From Pseudevernia furfuracea (taxonomy: Eukaryota; Ascomycota; Lecanoromycetes; Lecanorales; Parmeliaceae), in assembly GCA_022315425.1 (NCBI GenBank), contig JAIUPT010000039.1:992001-1056000 (forward strand): 64,000 nucleotides of DNA, written 5' to 3'. The translations under genes were made by a program, and so were the position numbers. This document shows, piece after piece, positions 35,188 to 46,001 of the stretch. The notes below the pieces were generated by a model. It was not told the DNA's origin, searched no databases, and saw only the letters and a list, made by a program, of their open reading frames with translations. Every line of letters begins with the position of its first letter. The first letter of the stretch is position 1.

Positions 35188-35375
35188 TGACAGGAAGAAC
35201 CAGTAATGTAAACATTACTTAGACTTTGCGCGGGGTTGCATCATCGGTGGCTAATTCCCGTAATGTCCGGCGTTAGTGGAGAATCAAAGAGCGACAGCTA
35301 GGTACTCCAATCGAATTGAAGCTCATGGAAAGAAGAGCGGCCCTGAAATACTTGGTAGTAGTGCTTCGAGTCTCA

Positions 35376-36366
35376 TCACTTCTGTCGTATTGGTTTCGCC
35401 TTGCGCTTCTTGAAAACCACCTCAGAATCCGGAGGCTTCTCTTCTTGCTTGATAGACTCCAGAGGTGGTGGAGGGGCTTCTACAACAGCTGTCTGGTCCA
35501 GGATCATATCTGGTACCCCACCGGAGCCTGTAGATTCCTCTTCCTTGATTGCGGGTGACTCAAGACCAGGCTGGGTTTCCATTCTTGTAGCATGGCTGTC
35601 TGCCTGCTCAAGCCGGGACGATCGCTCAGATCCAAGGGATTGCAAGCCTTCACCTTCTCGTATCACCCTTTTCGTACTCTTCAACAGCGTATTTAGGTCG
35701 TCATCGTCCCCTCCCACCCCAGGATATGTCCGTATCGTCGAACCCCACCCTTTCCTAACCACCGTTTCGCCAGCCTCTTCCTCCTCCTCTTGTCCCTCAA
35801 ATTTCCTCTTCCGTACACCCACATTCAAACCGCCGAGCTTCATATCTTTGATATCCTCTTCTTTCTTCACAAAGTCATTGTCGTAGACCATCCTTTCAGA
35901 AGTAGTCTGCCAGTCTCCCGCCATGGCCATCTCCCTCCTAAAATCTTCCGGAACAGCGACACCCATCTCTGCTAGCTGTGCCAGCTGCCTTTTTCTGTCT
36001 GCTGGTGTTGCTTGCTGGTTACCGCCCACACTGGGAGGCGGTATCGCTGATCTCCTCTCCCATGGCGCGCCTCCATTTTGAGAGCCGGATGCTGAGACTA
36101 CACCGTTCAGTCTGTCGACCTCGACTTTTGCTCTCTGCTTGTCCCGTTCATCTCGCTCGTGTCCTTTGTGAAGGTCTCGCAGGAATCGTTTGAGGTTGCC
36201 TTGGTGTTTAGGTGTTGCTTCGTGGTTGGTCTTTTCGAGCTTGGTGTCGCGAACGAAGGTTTTGCAGTGTTTGCACCAGTACTTCGGCTATACAAAGATG
36301 GTCAGTAAAGGCACTTGCTGAGCGGGGTCGATTTATGCACACGGTAGATTTCCAGTACTCGGACAT
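35376..36366 (-). CDS. U1-type zinc-finger protein, WBP4/FBP21-like splicing factor
   Basis: Exon 1 (36366-36343) codes MSEYWKST. After a 55 base intron, exon 2 (36287-35376) begins PKYWCKHCKTFVRDT and continues to KTNHEATPKHQGNLKRFL, a U1-type C2H2 finger (CxxC...HxxxxxH). The total is 311 residues. The middle has ADRKRQLAQLAEMGVAVPEDFRRE, a conserved helix in these proteins. The C-terminus is acidic, with lysine-rich nuclear signals (KKRKAKPIRQK). Proteins of this type associate with the spliceosomal B complex. No WW domains are visible, as in many fungal relatives. It faces the stomatin-like gene across a 324 base shared promoter. Confidence 0.85.
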
Positions 36367-36690
36367 TGCGGGCGATTATCTGTGGCTCCGATTCCACAGG
36401 ACTAAGACAATGGAACAAATGGACCCACTGCAACTGTCCCACGAAAGTGATCCGGTGAATTTTCTGTTGCTCAGGTGGTCGTCAAAATGTTTGAAGAGAA
36501 TCAACGTAAGAGCAAGGAATGAAGGAGCTCATCGGATGAATCTCCACACTAGCGTTATAGGGCTGTGGCGAGCTTTTGACTAAGGAAATTGCCTTCAGCA
36601 TCAACAAATCTCCAAACGATTTCGTACCATCTGTATTGAGTACTGAGCTCTCCTCGATCACGGGGCTAGCAACCCACCATCTAAGCAAAC
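36367..36690. promoter_or_regulatory. divergent promoter region, WBP4-like / stomatin-like
   Basis: 324 bases between two outward-facing start codons. It must serve both genes. No specific site was recognised. Confidence 0.5.
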
Positions 36691-37992
36691 ATGGCACTAC
36701 GGCAGGCATCAACCAGCGGCTTAACGCGAACAGCAACCACTCGATTGCAACCCTCTCGACCACAACTCTACTCCAAACTACCTGCTGTTGCATCACCATG
36801 CCTCAACAGTACCGTGTCTCCAAGCAGGCAAACCCAACAGCCGCTGTCAAGAAGAAACGCCTCCACAGGTCTCTTCTCCTCTGCCCTCGCCTCCGCCACC
36901 ACCTCCGCAGCCCCATCTTCCTACTTCCAACGGCCCTCCCTCCCTGCCAACACCATAATCCGCTTTGTGCCCCAACAAACCGCGTGGATAGTCGAGCGTA
37001 TGGGGAAATTCAACCGGATTCTCGAGCCCGGCGTCGCCGTCCTCCTACCCATAGTCGACCGTATCGCCTACGTGAAATCTCTAAAAGAGTCTGCTATGGA
37101 AATACCGCAACAGAGTGCAATTACGGCAGATAATGTGACGTTGGAACTGGACGGGGTATTATATACGAGGGTCTTTGATGCGTACAAGGCTAGTTATGGG
37201 GTGGAGGATGCCGAGTATGCGATTAGCCAGTTGGCGCAGACGACGATGCGTAGCGAAATCGGTCGCCTCACCCTGGACCATGTCCTCCGCGAACGAGCTG
37301 CCCTGAATACTAATATTACAGAAGCGATCAACGAAGCGGCAAGGGATTGGGGCGTCGTCTGTTTACGGTACGAAATCAGAGACATCCATGCCCCAGACCC
37401 AGTCGTGGAAGCGATGCACAGACAAGTCACCGCTGAGCGGAGCAAGAGGGCTGAAATACTAGAGAGTGAAGGTCAGAGACAGAGCGCCATCAATATCGCC
37501 GAGGGGCGCAAACAGAGCGTCATTCTCGCCTCCGAGGCATTAAAGAGCGAGCAGATCAACATGGCGACTGGAGAGGCTGAAGCTATCGCAGTCCGAGCAA
37601 AAGCAACTGCCCAGGGGATCGATGCTGTCGCCAAAAGCCTGAATCAAGGTCAAGAAGCCGCTCGTGGAGCAGTGAGTCTCAGCGTCGCGGAGAAATACGT
37701 CGAGGCTTTCGGGCGACTCGCAAAAGAGGGTACGACGATCGTGGTGCCGGGCAATGTCGGAGACATGGGCGGTATGATAGCGAGTGCGATGGCAATGTAC
37801 GGGAAGATTAGTGAAGGGCAGGCCAAGGGTATGGCGAAGGGCATGATCCAGGCGCCGGAACGTCAGGACTCGAGCGCGACCAATGCCGCTGATGCAAGTG
37901 TGGAAGCAGCACAGGATGCAGCGATGGGGAAGACGGATGAGGTGGCGAAGAGTGTGCTGCAGGGGTTCGAGGAAACGAGACGGAAGCGATAG
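36691..37992 (+). CDS. Stomatin-like protein 2 (SPFH/prohibitin family), mitochondrial
   Basis: A single exon of 433 residues. The N-terminus (ALRQASTSGLTRTATTRLQPS) is a mitochondrial presequence. The SPFH domain begins NTIIRFVPQQTAWIVERMGKF and continues through EPGVAVLLPIVDRIAYVKSL, QSAITADNVTLELDGVLY and AQTTMRSEIGRLTLDHVL. The coiled-coil C-terminal part has SEGQRQSAINIAEGRKQSVI and AEAIAVRAKATAQGIDAVAK. In mitochondria SLP-2 organises cardiolipin-rich inner-membrane domains and supports respiratory complexes and proteases. It lacks introns, which is common for this gene in fungi. It converges on the HExxH gene 207 bases downstream. Confidence 0.95.
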   Translation: MALRQASTSGLTRTATTRLQPSRPQLYSKLPAVASPCLNSTVSPSRQTQQPLSRRNASTGLFSSALASATTSAAPSSYFQRPSLPANTIIRFVPQQTAWIVERMGKFNRILEPGVAVLLPIVDRIAYVKSLKESAMEIPQQSAITADNVTLELDGVLYTRVFDAYKASYGVEDAEYAISQLAQTTMRSEIGRLTLDHVLRERAALNTNITEAINEAARDWGVVCLRYEIRDIHAPDPVVEAMHRQVTAERSKRAEILESEGQRQSAINIAEGRKQSVILASEALKSEQINMATGEAEAIAVRAKATAQGIDAVAKSLNQGQEAARGAVSLSVAEKYVEAFGRLAKEGTTIVVPGNVGDMGGMIASAMAMYGKISEGQAKGMAKGMIQAPERQDSSATNAADASVEAAQDAAMGKTDEVAKSVLQGFEETRRKR

Positions 37993-38199
37993 TCACGCAA
38001 GCATTCATAGGGTCATGGTGAAAGGAGAGGGTTTCTCGGTCTTGTATCAATAGGGGGAAAAGACTTCTACTTAATCCTTGAAACAGAGGGGGTATCAGAG
38101 CAAATATAAAATATCCAAACATTATTCTCCAGCTCAATGCCTCTTATCCAAAAAGAGAAAATAAAAAGGAACATAATATTCCCGCAAACCCCACCATTC

Positions 38200-40626
38200 T
38201 TACACGCTATGCTTTCTCATCTGCCTCTCCCCAGCCTCAACCTCTGCTCTGTCGGCCAAAACCTGCCGCCTCTCCGCATCGGCGACTTCTTTCACAGACT
38301 TCAACTCGTCCTGCGCGGCAGCCAGCTGTTCCTTGAGCAACGTTTCTCGTATCAAGCTCTGCTGTAGCTCCAAGGCCGTGTTGTCTGCCAGTCGTCGTTT
38401 CTTCTCGGCTTCCGCGTCCTTCTTGGCGAGTCCGAGTTTTCTCCTCCGTCTGAAGGCATCCATGAGGCCTGTCGGCCGGATCTTGATCCGTTTGATCGTG
38501 TCAGACGTGGGTTCTTTGATGACCTTGTCGGTCAAAGAGTCTCCACGTCTCGGGTAGATTTCGGCGCTTTTGTCGACCGTCTTTACCTGGTCTGACATTA
38601 GCGGCGCCTGTATCGCAATTTGAGACGGCACTGGCTGTGATGGCGGGTTCTCTGGAACGTTGCCAAGCGCTGGAGTTGGCCGACGAGTATGAGGAGCGAG
38701 GATTAATCGTTGGCCAGGCAGTGCGCCTGGGGATGAGGCTCGGCGTTTACCATCGAAAGGGGAAACCTGTCGCTTTGGGCTTTCTGGCTGCTGCTCACGT
38801 TCAATCACAGCTTCCTCAATGACCTTTTCATCCTTTGGCCGCTGTTCCTCCATTTTTCCAGTTGCCTTTACGCGCTTCTTCTTTGCAGGTTGTGCGTTTG
38901 CCAGAGCAATGGCTTCTTCTAGTTCTTCTCTGGCGACCCTCTGTTCTTCGCTTCCCGACATGGTGGTAAACGAGTTGATGTACAACGAGGTAGCTCCATC
39001 TCTTGGGATATTAAAGATGCGCCAATTCTGTAAATTGAAGGAACGTTGCCACGTACTCATCTGGAAGAGCTTCTCGATGTAGCGCATGGATATCGTAGTC
39101 CATACCCTCCTTTCCGGATCATTTTGTGTCCCTTGAGGAGGCCAGTCAGAGATACCAATGCCGTGTGAACCGTCGACCTTGTTGTTGATAGGGGCAATGT
39201 GGCAACCAAACATGGTCTGTTCCCAAGCTCTGCCACATTCAGAATCTTGCCAATCTAGCCAGTAGACTTCTTTGTAGTAATGCGAAGTGTGCCAGTCAAT
39301 CCATTGACGAGCTCGATTCTTCATGTGCATACCTTCGATGGAGTGAGCCTGGACAATGTTAGCATATTTTTAGAATAGAGTTCTCGAGGAAAAGAAAAAA
39401 TGAAGGAGACTTACCAATTCATGGATTATCAAGACCGCAAATAGGAAGTTGAATCGCAGCTTCTGCGAAACCTCTTGATACTTTAATTGACTCAGCTTCT
39501 TAGCGATGACGTAGTAATCAGCGTGTATTCTGATAATCGAGCGAACGAGATCGCCTTTCAATCCGTGGTAGTCTCTTTCGATCCCTTTATACTCACAAAT
39601 TGGAATTGACGTCCCCCATGCGCCAAACTCTTCGTATGAGAATCCTTCCAGCTTATGTTTGAACCTGAAATGAATCAAATTTGACTTTCCAATGGCGTTG
39701 ATATGGTCGATGACGGTTCTGGCTCTCTCTTCAGTCAATTCGACATGGTCATCAATCCGCTGAGAGAGTTTGCCATTTCTGGACGTCATTTCAGGATCAT
39801 CTCTTCGAGCACCCATGCCCAAAGTCACCCAAAACTGCATGCAGATCTTCTGCGTCAGAAACATGGTAGCTAACTGCAAGCCAGGTATGAGTTGATCGTA
39901 TATGGCGTCTGGGGTATCGTCGAAGTTTGATCTGTCAAAGATGGGATGAATGTCATTAGTGAGGTTTGACGGCTTGCATCCCTCGAGATGTACAGCGCCA
40001 CTCCAATTCACCTCCTGGGCCCGGAAACCGTGGCGTTCTTTTCGCCACTGCTTCCTCGATTGTTTCGGCAGGACACCTTCTCTTTTTCGCTTCTTGACAT
40101 GGTCTCTGACATCACCTCGCGTTTCATAGAACCTTGAGGGCTTGATTTCATTCTCGACACGATAGCCTCTTGGCACAAGTATTGATTTTGGGCTTTTGGT
40201 TGCCATATCTTGAATCACAACATTCTCGTTGATCCCCTTAATCAAATCTTCGACCTCTCGGTCAAGTTGGGTAACTAATGAAGATTGTGGCAACATTGCC
40301 TGGTTTTCATGTCCTTGGGCAACATCTCTAGCAGCCGAAAGGTTATCCTCCAAATCCCTAAACTCAGCGTTCTGACTCGTAGACTTGGAGAAGAAAGTCG
40401 GTGACCTCCCTCTCACCGAGGACGCTGTCGCTGCTGTCAATCCAAATGCGCAATTTTCGACATGGAGCATCAAGCTCATGTTTACGCGTATTTCCTTTTT
40501 TGCTCTTGGGGAGACTCGAATCTCGCGTAATCGTAGACGGTCGAAGGTGGTAATTCGAGGCCAGGACGGTGGGTTGTCGTGGAGCGGGGATATCACAGGA
40601 TTGCGAGAAATGCAAAGGCTCGCCAT
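38200..40626 (-). CDS. Orphan fungal protein with HExxH zincin-like motif
   Basis: Exon 1 (40626-39415) ends ...FAVLIIHEL and exon 2 (39348-38200) begins AHSIEGMHM, so splicing creates HELAH, the zinc-binding motif of zincin metallopeptidases. About 45 residues later ECGRAWEQTMFG offers a conserved-looking Glu that could be a third ligand. The total is about 786 residues. Residues 1-200 are basic and low-complexity (KKRKREGVLPKQSRKQWRKE), residues ~220-480 form the putative catalytic domain, and the C-terminal ~300 residues are charged with a coiled coil (ELQQSLIRETLLKEQLAAAQDELKSV). I do not recognise a named peptidase family. A possible 57 base in-frame intron (GTACGT after residue QM) lies near 39052-38996. 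The start is uncertain: ATGs at 40626 and 40482 are both in frame. Nuclear location is suggested by basic runs. Confidence 0.7.
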
Positions 40627-41003
40627 CCTTTATGTCTTGAGGACATCTGTTCAAGAAACAAAGTCTTGTGCTCGAGTTAAAGCCTTTGTGTTGTCGCGCT
40701 TTGTCGGACAAAATGCAACAAGTGAAAGGTAAAGGTAAAGCCGGGCGGAGATGAAGAAAGTAATTGTGTCAAGTGGGGAAAATCGTTCACTACACCACTT
40801 AGACACCGTAGGCTATGATCTCCAAAGAGTAGCAGCTTCACGGCAGCGGCGTCAGGTCTCTACACAAGAGACTCTTCAACCTATGTCGAGTAGGACGGCC
40901 TTTGCTCTTTATAGTTTGAAGCGTGCTAGTATCGTTCAACACTTTGATCTATAATTCTCACATGGAGTCTTGAGACTATTCTTGGGATTGTAAGTCGTGA
41001 TAC
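40627..41003. other. intergenic
   Basis: 377 bases holding the 5' region of the HExxH gene and the 3' end of the Fyv6-like gene. An alternative frame at 40364-40711 could be a different first exon of the HExxH gene. Confidence 0.4.
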
Positions 41004-41843
41004 TCAATCGTCTTCGTCAGAGCTGTAGCCTGCCAGACCTAGACCTGAAGTACTCGATGGCTTGGGACTCGAGCTATGGTCTTGCTTCGGAGAAACCTTT
41101 GTGATACTTGTTCCCAGTGGAGGCGGAGGTGATGCGGAGACTCTAACAGCGACCTTCTCCTTTGACGAGGCCCCAGAGGCAGTATTCTGCTCTACAAATC
41201 TGCCTTCACCCGTCTCCTTCCTTGAACCGTCCAGAGCTTCGCCTGTAGATGAGCTCTTCCGTAACTTCAAGCCCCTCAAGCCTGCCCTATCGTTCTCCTT
41301 TACCCTCTTTCGTTTCCTAGCATTCACAGCCCAAGGTGACTGCGATTCCCCGGCCGTAGGACTGCCCGCTTTCCCATCAAACTCACCCCCGCCCTCTAGC
41401 AGCTCTTTATCCTTCTCCTCCCGCTGTCTCCTGAACAGGTCTAGCTGCTCGCTGGTTTCCTTCTTAACCTCCTCCTCTTTCTTCCTTGTAGACTCGAGCA
41501 CCGAATCCAAGAACTCGACTTCGTCTTCATCCAAATTGCGGAATTGGTTTTTGAGCTTGATGGACTCTTGAAAGGCTTCTTCTTTGGCGGCTAGGATGGA
41601 CAAACAGCACCTGACATGTTAGCCCAATCATCTCGCAGAGTGTGTATGGTGTATAGGCTAAGGCCAGTGATAGTCACCTTTGTTCCCCTGCAACACCTCA
41701 TACAGCGTCTTCCCGCCCTCGTGTCTGCTTTCTTCTTCTTTGCGGCGGCGGTTGGCTTCGATCTCTTGTTGAGCTTTAAGCCATTCGTCGTCACGCTCTA
41801 TGGGAGCATCGGTGGTTCCGCCCGAGACAAAGCCTGAGGACAT
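41004..41843 (-). CDS. Fyv6/FAM192A (NIP30) family protein
   Basis: Exons 41843-41678 and 41590-41004 give 250 residues. The N-terminus begins MSSGFVSGGTTDAPIERDDEW with KTLYEVLQGNK joined to AAKEEAFQESIKLKNQFRNL, then EDEVEFLDSVLESTRKKEEEV: the NIP30/FAM192A N-terminal domain. Yeast Fyv6 acts in the second step of splicing; human FAM192A binds the proteasome activator PA28gamma. The remainder is disordered with basic signals (NARKRKRVKEND) and ends GLAGYSSDEDD, a common tail of this family. It is likely nuclear. A run of 17 G (plus strand) sits 25 bases before the start codon, so the transcript leader would carry poly-C. Confidence 0.85.
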
Positions 41844-41868
41844 TGTAGGTGGATGGGAGGGAAGTTGC

Positions 41869-41885
41869 GGGGGGGGGGGGGGGGG
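41869..41885. repeat. 17-base homopolymer G (poly-C in the Fyv6-like gene leader)
   Basis: Uninterrupted G from 41869 to 41885 on plus. It lies in the promoter or 5' leader of the minus gene starting at 41843. Such tracts slip easily in replication and sequencing, so the length may be inexact. Confidence 0.85.
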
Positions 41886-42347
41886 TTGAGTAAGGTTTAG
41901 GTGCCTTGATGCCTAAATTTATATAAACTATTTGAGACGAGGTAAGAAGTTCAGGAGAGCTACTAAGTACAGCTGTTGTAATTACAGCTGTTGTTTTTCA
42001 CAATGTGAAAGTGAGTTCGCTCTTTTATATTGTGCGGCATTCTTGCCCAATCGAGGAACCGATCGATTTTCTGATCTCCTTATACTAAGATACTTTTATT
42101 CTACGTAGGTGAAGCATTCTACATTGGTGACACTACAAAGAGATCTCTGGCCAAATGCTCTCGATGGCTCAATGTCCCACATCAGCCTTTCAAGAGCTTC
42201 AATATTTTCGACACTCAGCTAGGTGGGATCTGCAACCAGAAACCAAATAAGTACACTCTGCAGCGTTCCACCCGACCCCTCCCCTCGACTTCTATTCGAC
42301 TGAGCCAAATCTGAATAAATCCACGAACACTGTAGAACCCTAAATCC
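41886..42347. other. intergenic
   Basis: AT-rich promoter region of the Fyv6-like gene. No coding signal. Confidence 0.4.
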
Positions 42348-43684
42348 TCATTGTATACCATAACTTAAGAGAGAGTACGCCCAGGGACGAGCTACTACAA
42401 GATGAAGGACATCCTCGACCTCCTTCAGGCGTCCATCGCTTCTTCGACGTGACATACTCTCCACAAGTTTGTTGTTCATTGCGGTTATCCGCTTCCGCTT
42501 CTTCCACCATCCATACCCGTCACCCACTGGATGAAGCAGCTGGTCACGGACACGTCTCCAGTCTATCCACTGCTCGCCCACTTGACCAGACTTCAGCAAT
42601 GCTGGCGGCAACCTGACATGGCAGAGGTTATTTGGGAATTCGAATCTAGAACGCCAGTATCTCGAGCTTAGGTGGATGAATGCCATTTTCCTCGAAGCGA
42701 ACTGTAAATCTCGCATTTACGCAGAGGGTAGAAGCACAAGGATCTCGGTAAGGATTTCCGGGGGAAAGCGATGGAAAATATCCCCTCCGTCATCAGTGAA
42801 TTCTATCGAGGTGGTATGTTGGCGGCAGACTCGAGCGGCGGATTGACAAGCAACTCATCGAAGCCACAGGCGGTCCCAGGATCATGTGCGAGAAATTCCC
42901 ACTCGGGCGCTTGCTAGAAGATTTTATTTTCCTGGCCCATCCAGAAGAGTTGCTCTGGCCCGGAGTAATCAGTCGTCCAATCTGATCTAAACCCACCTCC
43001 AAATGGTCCCGCCAGTGGTATTTGAATGAATATCTTGCCCAACTCTTTTAGGTCGAGGCATGTCTTGGTGGGTGGTGCAACGAGTGCGTGCTGCTGTAGA
43101 AGGATATCCCAGCAGCGCGGATGCATTAGATAAAATTTATCATCGTCTTCCGAAGCGTCTCCAGAACTCACACTTAGCGGCGTGGATGGAAACACAATAC
43201 TTTGGTGCTTGTTAGATCAAGAGCCTACTCGTAAGTGGGAAAAGGTTCAAACTTGTCCCATTCCTTTCCCTCATCTTCACTCATCAAATCCCTCAGCTTA
43301 CCTGTTAGTAGCGGCATTTGGCCTTTCAAGGGCTCCCCAATATCATAGCCTGGTGATGGGATGCGCTGTTCTTGGTGATATTTCTGACCGATACCAGTAA
43401 TACAAATCCCAGTGTCAGGCCCTGTGGCTATGGCTGTGGTTGTGACCTTCGGTATCCTGACTGGAATACTCTTAGCAAGATAATTCACCTACTAAATCAA
43501 GCTTCAGCGATTTACGAGCCAGATAGTAGCTGACCCAGAGACGATTATGCTGGCGGCCTCCCGAGTCACGACGGTAGAGGTGTGCGTATGATCAGAAAGG
43601 TACCCCACGCAGCGTACAATATATTTCGTGCTCAGCCCACTGACCATTCTCCTCAACAATCCTTTCCTCGTCTTCACTAAGCAT
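42348..43684 (-). pseudogene. Decayed F-box protein gene
   Basis: From ATG 43684 (MLSEDEERIVEENGQW) a frame gives EIYCTLRGVPF, then TGA at 43594-43592 and further protein-like sequence (YAHLYRRDSGGRQHNRLWVSY). Later parts read FYLMHPRCWDILLQQ, PEQLFWMGQENKIF with TAG at 42916-42914, then EWEFLAHDPGTACGFDELLV. After a frameshift comes an F-box start, IFHRFPPEILTEILVLLPSA, interrupted by TAA at 42719-42717, and then YWRSRFEFPNNLCHVRLPP. The order (zinc-ligand-like Cys motif, central domain, F-box, WRSRFEFP) matches a fungal F-box family with a mid-protein F-box. At least three stops and one frameshift make it nonfunctional; one or two could fall in introns I did not resolve. Confidence 0.65.
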
Positions 43685-44237
43685 CTTTGCTAAATGTCAA
43701 TAGACTTGATGCAGAAGAGGATCTCGTTTTTGGAAGGTGTATTGTCGACGAGGGAGTGAAGGAAAGAGAGAGGACGATTTGGTTGCACACGAGTCCCCCC
43801 CCTTCGGCCAAAACCGCCAACCTAAGGATCGCCACATCTTACTGTTTTGGGATTATGTTATTGCTGACAATGACAACGCGTATAGGAATCTGACACTTGT
43901 CTCCACCTTGACAAGACTCGACCTAACCTTGGTGTTTTTCGATATAACAATGAACCCTGATCGCCAATTGCTTCCTACCTTATGTATTGTTCCCAGGAAT
44001 GCAACAGAATGTAGCAAAGTCATGCCTCTTTCTATTTTCTCTTGTGCTGCATAGATACTCGATCCCCAAGCCGTGTTAATCTCAAATCATCGACTTTGAA
44101 AAATTATATGAAGCATGAAAAGGATCGCAGAACATTGTGGAATGTCCAATACCAAGCAAGATACGTATCAAATCCACAAGCTCAAACTATATCCAAACTT
44201 TTTCATTGATTCATTACCGTAACGCCCTCAAACTCTT
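43685..44237. other. intergenic
   Basis: No supported gene. Frames on plus at 43687-44054 overlap the 5' region of the dead F-box gene and lack motifs. Confidence 0.4.
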
Positions 44238-46001
44238 CTACTTCTTCAACGCCTTCTCCGGATCCTTCGCAAAAGCATTACACCACTTATCCCACTCCTT
44301 CGACGCCTTTCCCAGAGTATTCTTCATATCCTCCTTTACCTCCTCAGTCTCCCATTGTTCGTCCTCCCAATTCTTGCTCTCACCCCCAGTCTGACTAGGC
44401 GCCCAACCAATCGCCGTCAATACCTCCGACTCCGTAGGCGACACTTCCACGCTCGGGAAATGTCTGTGGTCGTAGTCTCGACATCTAGCCATGAGGTAGC
44501 GGTTGAGCACTTCGAGACGTGGCGATTGTGTAAAGGTCAGGCGGAGCTTATCTCCTGCCATTTCTTGATCTTCGCTTTCCGTTTGCGTGTTTCCAGATTG
44601 GGTTGAAGATGTCAAGCGCTTCGTCACAGATCTCGCAGTCTTCGCACCTCGGATAGAAGAGTATGCCCAGACACCATCGACTTCCAATAGTCCTCCGAAC
44701 GGCCAGACCACTGTAGCCAGAAGGTCAATAGCGCCGGAGACAGGTAGGAGACCGGTAGCTATGATTGAATCACGTTGGGCTTTGGACTTGGTACGCATCA
44801 TAGTGTTGATGAACTCTGCCTTGACTTGATCCGGAGGAGTGGCAAAGGAGGATGGGTAGATTAAGACCATCTCTTCCAGACCAACGGTCTTGTGTGTGGT
44901 ATCACTTTCATTTACACCGTCTTCTGTGTGCTTATCGTGTGATTCTGATTTCGCTCCAGGGATGCGGTTCACGAAATCCAGATTGGAGGTCGTCGTTTTC
45001 CCAATGGCCCAGCTGATACCCTTGGTAGCCTTACTCTTGACGCCTTTCCAACTTGCAGTCTTTGCATCACTGGTCTTAGCCGCCCGAACCTCGTTTTGCC
45101 ATTTTCGTTGTAACTTGTGAAACTTGTCCTCCTTCTCACCCTCGGCAGGTGCAGAAAGGGGTGGTGGTGGTGGGGTGTAGATGAGGAAGCGGTCAGGGAT
45201 TGAAGAAGGATCAACACCCTTGATTATGGGCTTCGGAAAGGGTACGAGATATGCAATTAGCTTATGAGGATCGCGGGTGTAGTGGATGGGGCTTGAAGGA
45301 TCATCATCGCCGAGATTCATGCTTTGCGCACTTTGTCTTCGAGGGGGCAACGGGGGTTGGAAGCCGGTGTTCAAACTCTGACCGGAAAGGCCAACCCCAG
45401 CTGGAGCGTGAGATTGCTGAGGTGGTGGTGGATAGTACTCTTGAGAGGCTTGTCCAGGGATGGTGGAAGCTTGCGTCTGCTGCCCCTGAGGAGGTGGCGG
45501 CGGATAGTATTCCTGAGACTGTTTTCCAGAAGCCGGTATCTGTTGGGAAGGCGTTGGACCTTGTCCAGGTGCACCCCCACCTGACATTTGCTGACCCTGA
45601 GGAGGCGGCGGTGGATAGTACCCCTGAGACTCCTGTCCAGACATCCCAGAAGCAGGCATTTGCTGGGGTGGCGGTGCGTAGTCCTGAGCTCCTCCTGCCG
45701 AAGAATGCTGCTGATGTGGCGGTGCATAGTCCTGAGCCCCTCCTGTTGCAGAATACTGTCCCTGCTGGCCACCCAGTGCCTGATCCGCACCGAAATACTG
45801 CTGATTCACCGGAGCACCCGCGCCAACCTGGTAGCCACCTTGCTGACCTGCTTGTAGAGGGGGGGGGTTTCCGTGCTGCGGGTAGTTTGTAGCAGGACGT
45901 CCGTCAGCGGCACCACGGGCGTCTTCTTCGGCCTGCAGCTGTTGGGCATAACGGGCATCTTGGTCGATATAGTCGTGGGAGGACATGTTGGGGGGTTTCA
46001 A
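44238..46001 (-). CDS. Conserved fungal protein with Pro/Gln/Tyr-rich repeats and a C-terminal helical domain
   Basis: An uninterrupted frame of 587 residues; the second ATG at 45986 (MSSHDYIDQDARYAQQLQAEE) is the more likely start. Residues ~30-220 are low-complexity with repeated blocks of the type SQEYYPPPPPQGQQ and GGAQDYAPPxQQ, as in proteins that form assemblies or bind SH3/WW domains. The C-terminal half is folded: HYTRDPHKLIAYLVPFPKPII and PDRFLIYTPPPPPL, a Lys-rich helix (KLQRKWQNEVRAAKTSDAKTASWKG), LEEMVLIYPSSFATPPDQVKAEF, GAIDLLATVVWPFGGLLEVDG and an acidic end. I recall this C-terminal domain from many ascomycetes without an assigned function. The GAIDLL...VWPFGG segment could touch a membrane. 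Confidence 0.75.
   Translation of the reverse strand: MKPPNMSSHDYIDQDARYAQQLQAEEDARGAADGRPATNYPQHGNPPPLQAGQQGGYQVGAGAPVNQQYFGADQALGGQQGQYSATGGAQDYAPPHQQHSSAGGAQDYAPPPQQMPASGMSGQESQGYYPPPPPQGQQMSGGGAPGQGPTPSQQIPASGKQSQEYYPPPPPQGQQTQASTIPGQASQEYYPPPPQQSHAPAGVGLSGQSLNTGFQPPLPPRRQSAQSMNLGDDDPSSPIHYTRDPHKLIAYLVPFPKPIIKGVDPSSIPDRFLIYTPPPPPLSAPAEGEKEDKFHKLQRKWQNEVRAAKTSDAKTASWKGVKSKATKGISWAIGKTTTSNLDFVNRIPGAKSESHDKHTEDGVNESDTTHKTVGLEEMVLIYPSSFATPPDQVKAEFINTMMRTKSKAQRDSIIATGLLPVSGAIDLLATVVWPFGGLLEVDGVWAYSSIRGAKTARSVTKRLTSSTQSGNTQTESEDQEMAGDKLRLTFTQSPRLEVLNRYLMARCRDYDHRHFPSVEVSPTESEVLTAIGWAPSQTGGESKNWEDEQWETEEVKEDMKNTLGKASKEWDKWCNAFAKDPEKALKK

Noticed and set aside
41062..41571. 169-residue plus frame
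   Set aside because: Antisense shadow of the Fyv6-like gene.
45251..45892. 213-residue plus-strand frame opposite the Pro/Tyr-rich gene
   Set aside because: It mirrors the CCT/CAG repeats of the minus gene and has repetitive, non-protein-like composition.
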